Positions 5,096-9,204 of a stretch of 9,204 nt of DNA are shown here, in pieces. The first letter of the stretch is position 1; each line of letters starts with the position of its first letter. The notes under the pieces are model-generated. The model was not told the origin of the DNA and made no database searches. It worked only from the letters and a program-made list of their open reading frames with translations. The DNA is from Candidatus Omnitrophica bacterium UBA1562 (GTDB taxonomy: Bacteria > Omnitrophota > Gorgyraeia > Gygaellales > Profunditerraquicolaceae): positions 1 to 9,204 of the forward strand of contig DCOU01000006.1 of NCBI GenBank assembly GCA_002322525.1, written 5' to 3'. A program made the position numbers and the translations under genes.

Positions 5096-5941
5096 ATGGT
5101 TTTTTTTGTTTACCTTCTAATTGGATGTTCGGTTATTTTAATTTCTTTTAGCCTGTTGCCTGTTCTTGTGCAAAAGATACAAGCCTGGCAGCATAAGAAA
5201 GAGGCGGTGTTTGCTAAGGAAATGGATAAGATGTTTTATGACAAGAGCCCTAAGAATATCGTGATGCTTTATTTTATCCTCCCCCTGATTTTAGGCCCGG
5301 CGGGATATATTCTTTTAAAATCGCGGATTTTTATGGTCTTAGGCGTGCTCATCGGCTTGGCCATCCCGAAGTTTATCTTGAAGACGCGCTATAAGCTTAG
5401 GATTCGCAAGTTTAATGACCAGCTTTTGGATGCTATTAATATGCTCTCTAGCTGTTTAAAAGGCGGATTAAGCCTTTTACAGGGATTTGAAGTGTTGGTT
5501 GAGGAGATGCCCGCGCCAATGAGCCAGGAATTAGGTTTGGTGGTTAGGGAGAATAAGATGGGCCTACCTTTAGAGGAGAGCCTTGTGCGTTTGAATAAAA
5601 GGATGAACATCGAGGAGCTGGGCCTGGTTGTTAATGCGCTTTTGGTTTCCCGCGAAACAGGTGGTGAGCTTACCAAGGTTTTTAGCCGCCTGAGCGTAAC
5701 TATTAGGGATAACCGCAAGCTAAAGGAAAATATTAAGACCTTTACTTTGCAGGGAAAAATACAGGGGACGATTATGTCTTTTCTGCCTATTGCGTTTGCG
5801 GCCTGGGTTCTTTCAGTTAATAAACACCATTTTGATATTATGCTCAACAGTGATCTAGGTAGGATGCTTCTTATTGCAGCAGTACTGCTGCAGGCTGTGG
5901 GAATGGTTCTTATTAGGATATTTAGTAGAATCAAAATATAA
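5096..5941 (+). CDS. tadB: TadB, Flp pilus inner-membrane platform protein
   Basis: A 281-residue polytopic membrane protein of the type II secretion F (GspF/TadB) superfamily, which with TadC forms the platform on which the TadA ATPase extrudes pilin. Helices are predicted at about residues 3-24, 55-73, 79-95, 224-243 and 257-277. The cytoplasmic T2SSF domain covers about 100-215, with RKFNDQLLDAINMLSSCLK followed by GGLSLLQGFE, a PMSQELGLVV segment, GLPLEESLVRLNKRM, and VSRETGGELTKVFSRL near its end; all are usual TadB landmarks. The length is typical. ATG 5096 follows GGAG (5088-5091) and the long hairpin 3. One base separates its stop from the tadC start, so the two are cotranscribed. A perfect 18-base palindrome lies inside the 3' end of the gene (5875-5892). 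Confidence 0.93.
   Translation: MVFFVYLLIGCSVILISFSLLPVLVQKIQAWQHKKEAVFAKEMDKMFYDKSPKNIVMLYFILPLILGPAGYILLKSRIFMVLGVLIGLAIPKFILKTRYKLRIRKFNDQLLDAINMLSSCLKGGLSLLQGFEVLVEEMPAPMSQELGLVVRENKMGLPLEESLVRLNKRMNIEELGLVVNALLVSRETGGELTKVFSRLSVTIRDNRKLKENIKTFTLQGKIQGTIMSFLPIAFAAWVLSVNKHHFDIMLNSDLGRMLLIAAVLLQAVGMVLIRIFSRIKI
5875..5892 (+). repeat. Perfect 18-base palindrome inside tadB
   Basis: TGCAGCAGTACTGCTGCA reads the same on both strands. It encodes Ala and Leu residues of the last TadB helix, so codon composition (GCA/GCN, CTG) may create it by chance. Confidence 0.4.
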
Positions 5942-5942
5942 T

Positions 5943-6797
5943 ATGGAAATAGTTATATTCCTTTGTGTTATTGCTTCAATAGGCTTGATTGTTTGGAGTA
6001 TATATTCCAGACAAAAGAGTATTTTGCATCTGCCTAAGGATGTCGCGAGTATTAAATTCAAAAAGCCAGGATTCGATTTTTTACGGATTCTTCCTACCAG
6101 GGCATTTCTGGAGAGTTCTGGGATGTCAGCCAGGATAAAAAAGACTCTGGATACCGCGCATATCAGTATATCCCCTCAGGCATTTTTTAATTTAAAGATA
6201 ATTATAATAGTCTTATTAGCGGTTCTTATTGTAACGATTGTCGGAAAAGTTGACCCTATTCTAACAATAATTGCTGTTGCTGCCGGTTATATTATCCCGG
6301 ATTTTTATTTAAAACGCAAAATTGCTAAGCGCAGGTATTTGATTGCCCGCGGGCTTCCGGAAACTGTGGATCTTTTAGGCCTGTGTATTGAAGCAGGGCT
6401 TGATTTTGTCAATGCCGTAAAATGGGTGATTGATAAGACTCCCTATACTCCGATGACCGAAGAGCTGGCTTTTGTTCTTGAAGAGATAAAATGGGGCAAA
6501 CCGCGTATTCAGGCCCTAAAAGATATGTCGCGCAGGCTGAATATACCTGAGATAAGTTCATTTGCGCGGACACTTATTCAGGCAGAGCGTATGGGTACGC
6601 CCATAGTTGAGGCATTTACTATACTTTCCGAAGATGCCCGCGCGCAAAGGTTTCGCCGCGGGGAAAGAACTGCCTTGCAGGCGCCAATCAAAATACTCCT
6701 GCCACTTATATTCTTCATTATGCCAGTAATTGGCATCATCGTTGGAGGCCCAATCTTGCTTACCTTCATGCAAGGCGGCCTCACCGGCCTTAAATAA
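5943..6797 (+). CDS. tadC: TadC, Flp pilus inner-membrane platform protein
   Basis: A 284-residue partner of TadB from the same T2SSF superfamily. Helices fall at about residues 3-20, 85-102, 105-122 and 250-275. The conserved SSGMSARIKKTLDTAHIS segment (about 58-75) precedes the second helix. The T2SSF domain covers about 135-245, with RGLPETVDLLGLCIEAGLDF, WGKPRIQALKDMSRRLNI and LIQAERMGTPIVEAF, and the C-terminus has the usual ERTALQAPIKILLPLIFFI helix. I start it at ATG 5943, one base after the tadB stop; an open frame extends to ATG 5874, but that would lie inside tadB and add residues (QQYCCRLWEW) unlike the family. No clear ribosome site is visible, so translation is probably coupled to tadB. 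It ends the pilus gene cluster in this window. Confidence 0.92.
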   Translation: MEIVIFLCVIASIGLIVWSIYSRQKSILHLPKDVASIKFKKPGFDFLRILPTRAFLESSGMSARIKKTLDTAHISISPQAFFNLKIIIIVLLAVLIVTIVGKVDPILTIIAVAAGYIIPDFYLKRKIAKRRYLIARGLPETVDLLGLCIEAGLDFVNAVKWVIDKTPYTPMTEELAFVLEEIKWGKPRIQALKDMSRRLNIPEISSFARTLIQAERMGTPIVEAFTILSEDARAQRFRRGERTALQAPIKILLPLIFFIMPVIGIIVGGPILLTFMQGGLTGLK

Positions 6798-6807
6798 CCC
6801 TAAACCA

Positions 6808-6824
6808 GGCTCAGTCACTGAGCC
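6808..6824. terminator. Hairpin after tadC, possible operon end
   Basis: GGCTCAG (6808-6814) and CTGAGCC (6818-6824) form a perfect 7-bp GC-rich stem with a TCA loop, 11 bases after the tadC stop. No T-run follows (AATCGG), so it is not a textbook intrinsic terminator, but it stands where the tad operon should end. Confidence 0.4.
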
Positions 6825-6870
6825 AATCGGTAGTGTGTCCCTTGAGTTCCGAATTCGCTAAAAAATTATA

Positions 6871-6905
6871 TTGCAATTTATTAACAAATATGTTAAACTT
6901 TTGCT
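6871..6905 (+). promoter_or_regulatory. Promoter and candidate operator of the abiE pair
   Basis: TTGCAA (6871-6876) and TAAACT (6894-6899), 17 bases apart, form a plausible sigma-70 promoter whose start point would fall at or near A 6906 of the ATG, giving a leaderless message; indeed no ribosome site precedes the gene. Inside it, TTAACA-AATA-TGTTAA (6881-6896) is a perfect 6+6 inverted repeat overlapping the -10. AbiEi antitoxins are known to repress their own promoter through inverted repeats, so this is the natural operator candidate. Confidence 0.5.
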
Positions 6906-7547
6906 ATGAAACTAGAAGAGTTCCTTAAACGAGTGCGGGGCCTGCCGGTAATAGATGCGGAGAACCTCCTTGCCGGCGTCACTAATCCGGCTCCGGTTAA
7001 AGTGCAATTGAGCCGCTGGTGTAAATTCGGGAAACTGATTAAGCTCAAGAATAATATTTACCTGTTAGCCGAAAGTTTCCGCAAGATGGATATTTACGAG
7101 CCCTACATTGCTTCAGTGCTCAAGAAGCCTTCGTATATCAGCCTCCAGAAGGCATTTGAATACCACGGGCTTATTCCTGAAGGAGTCCCGGTTTATACCT
7201 GCGTCACTACTAAGCGGCCGGGAAAGGTTACCACTCTAATCGGCACATTTGACTACCGCCATATCAAAAACGGCCTTTTTTGGGGATACAATTCATTTAC
7301 GGTGAATAAACAACAGGTGGCATTTATTGCCACTCCCGAGAAGGCCCTCCTTGATTTTTTCTATTTAAAGGGCCTGCAGATTGATGAGGGATATTTGGAA
7401 GAAATGCGCCTGCAGAACGTCAGGAAAATTAATATCAGTAGACTAATGGAATACGCCAAAAGATTCCGGAACCCCGGCATTCTAAGGGCTGCCCAAATTA
7501 TCAAGAAATACGCTGCCAAGCGCAAAAAAGAGGAAAAGCAGTTATGA
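6906..7547 (+). CDS. abiEi: AbiEi-family antitoxin (type IV toxin-antitoxin)
   Basis: A 213-residue antitoxin of the AbiE system, which counteracts the AbiEii nucleotidyltransferase without binding it stably and represses its own operon. A winged-helix domain occupies about residues 1-60 (KVQLSRWCKFGKLIKLKNN followed by IYLL). It is followed by the family landmarks YISLQKAFEYHGLIPE (77-92), YTCVTTKRPG (97-106), GTFDYRHI (113-120) and ATPEKALLDFFYL (142-154). The C-terminus is Lys/Arg-rich. The length fits the family. The start is ATG 6906 with no Shine-Dalgarno, in line with a leaderless message. Its stop overlaps the toxin start (ATGA, 7544-7547), the usual arrangement. It lies directly behind the tad operon with a separate promoter, so it is probably an accessory module with no link to pilus function. 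Confidence 0.88.
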   Translation: MKLEEFLKRVRGLPVIDAENLLAGVTNPAPVKVQLSRWCKFGKLIKLKNNIYLLAESFRKMDIYEPYIASVLKKPSYISLQKAFEYHGLIPEGVPVYTCVTTKRPGKVTTLIGTFDYRHIKNGLFWGYNSFTVNKQQVAFIATPEKALLDFFYLKGLQIDEGYLEEMRLQNVRKINISRLMEYAKRFRNPGILRAAQIIKKYAAKRKKEEKQL

Positions 7548-8356
7548 AAGATTATCTGTTGGAGTTAGTCTCCCGTAAAGAAGGATACAATGCTAAATTG
7601 AATGCGATGCGTGAATACTTACAGGCGTATACCTTAAGGGTAATGCATGACGAAGGCGTATTTCGTTCAGTTGCTTTCTTAGGCGGCACAGCCCTTAGAT
7701 TCCTGCATGGTTTGCCGAGATTTTCCGAAGACCTTGATTTTTCTTTGGCTCAAAAACCACAGGTTAAATTTGAGGTGCTCCTTAAAAAAATTATGTCTGA
7801 ACTTGCGGCAGCCGGATATGATGTTTCGCTTGGCTATAACGATAAAAAAACAGTAAATTCAGCTTTTGTTAAATTCTCAGGGCTTATGTTTGAAGCGGGG
7901 ATTTCACCTTTAAAAAGCCAAAAATTTTCTATTAAGATAGAAATTGACAACAATCCGCCGCGGGGAGCCATTCTTGAAACCCAGCTCGTGAACAAATATT
8001 TTCCTATTTCGTTTTTATCTTACGATATTAACTCGCTATTTGCCGGAAAACTGCATGCGCTACTAAGCAGAAAATATGCAAAAGGCAGGGACTATTTTGA
8101 CCTTGGCTGGTATTTATCAAAATGGAAAGGGATAGAACCTAATTTTGCATTGCTTAAAAACGCCCTTGAGCAGACAGGTTGGAGTGGGAGAGTGCCCGAT
8201 AAAGATAACTGGAGAGAGCTAATTTATAAGGTTGTTGAGCATGTGGATTGGAAGAAAGTTAAGCAGGATGTTGAGCAGTTCCTTGAAAATCCCTTAGATT
8301 TGCATATTTTTACTCAAGAGAACGTAATGCGACTTCTAAAATTGGAAGTATTTTAG
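7544..8356 (+). CDS. abiEii: AbiEii-family nucleotidyltransferase toxin
   Basis: A 270-residue toxin of the nucleotidyl transferase AbiEii/AbiGii family; members use NTPs, and related MenT toxins modify tRNA. The core motifs are complete: GGTALR (47-52), SEDLDF (61-66, catalytic D63 and D65), a third acidic site in KIEIDNNPP (D135), and K169 with GRDYFDL (181-187), the conserved family motif IV. All expected catalytic residues are present, so it should be active. Its start overlaps the antitoxin stop by ATGA, tying toxin synthesis to antitoxin translation. The AbiE pair is known for phage abortive infection and plasmid or genomic island stabilisation; which applies here cannot be told from sequence. 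Confidence 0.9.
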   Translation: MKDYLLELVSRKEGYNAKLNAMREYLQAYTLRVMHDEGVFRSVAFLGGTALRFLHGLPRFSEDLDFSLAQKPQVKFEVLLKKIMSELAAAGYDVSLGYNDKKTVNSAFVKFSGLMFEAGISPLKSQKFSIKIEIDNNPPRGAILETQLVNKYFPISFLSYDINSLFAGKLHALLSRKYAKGRDYFDLGWYLSKWKGIEPNFALLKNALEQTGWSGRVPDKDNWRELIYKVVEHVDWKKVKQDVEQFLENPLDLHIFTQENVMRLLKLEVF

Positions 8357-8378
8357 GCGCATTTTCAATTCATTTTGT

Positions 8379-8415
8379 TTGACTGATGGTTTTATTTCAT
8401 ATACAATATTAACAA
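8379..8415 (+). promoter_or_regulatory. Near-consensus promoter giving a leaderless message
   Basis: TTGACT (8379-8384) and TACAAT (8402-8407) with a 17-base spacer each match the sigma-70 consensus at 5 of 6 positions. The start point is expected at about 8414-8416, while the next gene begins at ATG 8416, with no Shine-Dalgarno between. The 11-mer TATTAACAAAT (8407-8417) also occurs at the abiE promoter (6879-6889). Confidence 0.7.
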
Positions 8416-8619
8416 ATGAAGAAAGTTTGGATAAAAAAATCTTTTTCATTTAGAGAAGCAGATAATTTCGATAGGAGTTATTATCGTAAAATGTCGCCAC
8501 AAGAAAGATTGGAAATTATGCAGTTTTTAAGGGAAGTTTATTATAAATTAAGGGGTAATCTGAAGAATGAGAGCGGAAAAGGACTTCGAAGAGTTATTAG
8601 GGTTATTCCACAAAAATAA
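8416..8619 (+). CDS. Small basic protein paired with a nucleotidyltransferase
   Basis: A 67-residue, Lys/Arg-rich cytoplasmic protein without membrane segment. It has a central MSPQERLEIMQFLREVYYKLRG helix-forming part (about 26-47) and a basic end (GKGLRRVIRVIPQK). From memory, similar small proteins with an SFREA...MSPEERLE...QFLRE pattern and an LRRVI end occur directly before small nucleotidyltransferases in other bacterial genomes; I recall no function for them. It has its own near-consensus promoter and starts at or within 2 bases of the transcription start. Its last 53 bases overlap the next gene in another frame. A toxin-antitoxin-like partner role is conceivable but unproven. Confidence 0.7.
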   Translation: MKKVWIKKSFSFREADNFDRSYYRKMSPQERLEIMQFLREVYYKLRGNLKNESGKGLRRVIRVIPQK

Positions 8620-9010
8620 GGTAAAATATTGCATCGTCGGCGCCTATGCGTTAGCTTTGTATGTTAAACCCAGATACACAAAAGATTTAGATATCCTGGT
8701 TGAGCCGACTACAGAAAATGCTCACAGAATTATTAAATCCCTGGCAGATTTTGGTTTCAAAAAGACAGACCTGAAGGAAGGAGATTTTAGCCGGGAAGGC
8801 AGGGTTATACAGTTGGGGTATGAGCCGGTGAGGGTGGATATCGTGACCTCAATTGATGGTTGTAACTTCCGGGAAGTTTGGAAGAATAAGAAAGCCTCGC
8901 GCCTTGGCAAACAAAAAGTTTTTTTTATCGGGAGAAAAGAGCTAATAAAGAATAAAAGGGCATCGGGGCGCGTTCAGGACAAAGAGGATTTAAGGGCTCT
9001 GGGTATATGA
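8567..9010 (+). CDS. Small nucleotidyltransferase-fold protein
   Basis: A 147-residue single-domain protein with the minimal nucleotidyltransferase fold. Visible motifs are YCIVGAYALALY (21-32, the G-[GA]-Y-A loop), RYTKDLDILVEP (36-47, metal-binding D40 and D42) and PVRVDIVTS (87-95, third acid D91), so the catalytic triad is intact. This resembles DUF6036-type and MNT-like proteins found with toxin-antitoxin systems; the substrate is unknown. ATG 8567 has AGGGG at 8551-8555, somewhat far (11 bases). A later start would lose the N-terminal helix before the G-A-Y-A loop, so the 53-base overlap with the upstream gene appears real. Its stop overlaps a further start (ATGA, 9007-9010). Confidence 0.82.
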   Translation: MRAEKDFEELLGLFHKNKVKYCIVGAYALALYVKPRYTKDLDILVEPTTENAHRIIKSLADFGFKKTDLKEGDFSREGRVIQLGYEPVRVDIVTSIDGCNFREVWKNKKASRLGKQKVFFIGRKELIKNKRASGRVQDKEDLRALGI

Positions 9011-9159
9011 GCCTGTTCCTAAAGATCATCCTTGGAGAAATTTTCGGCTTCCGGGTTCACCCAGGTTTGAAGCAAGAGAAGAAGTTTTGGCAGGCGCTCT
9101 TTAAAAACAAAAAAATAGGACATTTCTATTTTGGTAACAATAGGACATTTCTATTTTAG
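9007..9159 (+). CDS. Short reading frame, probably a gene truncated by a mobile element
   Basis: ATG 9007 overlaps the nucleotidyltransferase stop (ATGA) and opens a 50-codon frame. The first 35 residues look natural (MSLFLKIILGEIFGFRVHPG, then basic and aromatic residues up to about FKNK). The rest is encoded by the two repeat copies at 9114-9157 and ends in them. I do not recognise the protein. It may be a broken gene whose 3' part was displaced by an insertion, or a frame open by chance. Confidence 0.4.
   Translation: MSLFLKIILGEIFGFRVHPGLKQEKKFWQALFKNKKIGHFYFGNNRTFLF
9114..9157 (+). repeat. Two tandem copies of a 19-base repeat
   Basis: AATAGGACATTTCTATTTT occurs at 9114-9132 and 9139-9157, identical, with a 25-base period. 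Each copy is itself a hyphenated palindrome (AATAG/CTATT around GACATTT). Two copies are too few for a CRISPR array, and the spacer is only 6 bases. Confidence 0.85.
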
Positions 9160-9204
9160 CTTGACACAGGCCAGATTTTTCTTGACAAATCAGAATCTCT
9201 GTGT
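9114..9204 (+). mobile_element. Possible left end of an insertion sequence, cut by window edge
   Basis: The repeats are followed by two TTGACA hexamers (9161-9166 and 9182-9187), the second lacking a visible -10 because the window ends. Repeated short sequences just inside a terminus, followed by an outward-lying transposase promoter, are seen in IS21-like and some integrase-type elements. No transposase sequence is visible, so this is a suggestion from layout alone. Confidence 0.35.

Noticed and set aside
5389..5934. 181-codon open frame on the minus strand
   Set aside because: It is fully antisense to tadB, which has clear family motifs, and its translation is low-complexity and resembles no family I know.
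5874..5942. Upstream ATG 5874 as tadC start
   Set aside because: It would overlap tadB by 68 bases and add residues atypical for TadC; ATG 5943 follows the tadB stop directly.
9114..9157. CRISPR array
   Set aside because: Only two repeats of 19 bases with a 6-base gap and no cas genes; better explained as terminal or regulatory repeats.

Overview
The window looks like a bacterial chromosome segment of moderate G+C. It carries the pilin, pseudopilin and inner-membrane platform part of a Tad/Flp-type (tight adherence) pilus locus, followed by two small nucleotidyltransferase modules and what may be the edge of an insertion sequence. The pilin-like genes carry class III signal peptides (basic residues, G/A-Q, hydrophobic or small residues, E at +5, then a transmembrane helix). 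That motif was first described in archaeal pilins but is also common in Tad loci of candidate bacterial phyla. From memory of such loci I would guess Candidatus Omnitrophota or a relative; this is inference and no marker gene in the window proves it.

Region 1 (1-2613) is a row of six genes, all on the + strand and mostly joined by ATGA stop/start overlaps. It holds four Flp/class III pilin-like genes (the first cut by the window edge), one longer pseudopilin-like gene and one short TadE-like gene. The second pilin gene has an in-frame TAA exactly where the +1 glutamine of the signal peptide should be. Region 2 (2614-4500) is a hairpin followed by a large TadG-like protein with a cluster of 11 cysteines; a strong ribosome binding site places its start at a TTG codon.

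Region 3 (4501-5095) contains a short pilin gene of 57 codons (4707-4880), probably the core pilin. Behind it lies a dense set of hairpins whose arms share CCTTG/CAAGG and could pair in more than one way, ending just before tadB. Region 4 (5096-6797) holds tadB and tadC, the inner-membrane platform proteins. The ATPase (TadA), secretin (RcpA), TadZ and prepilin peptidase are not in the window.

Region 5 (6798-8356) is an AbiEi/AbiEii type IV toxin-antitoxin pair with a candidate autoregulatory operator, and its promoter would give a leaderless message. Region 6 (8357-9010) is a second module under its own near-consensus promoter: a 67-residue basic protein whose gene overlaps a small nucleotidyltransferase gene by 53 bases. 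Region 7 (9007-9204) starts a further reading frame that runs into two copies of a 19-base repeat and two TTGACA hexamers, which may be the end of an insertion sequence.

The genes of regions 1 to 4 would together supply pilus subunits, minor pilins, pseudopilins and the membrane platform. Regions 5 and 6 look like an accessory defence or stability cargo parked beside the pilus locus.
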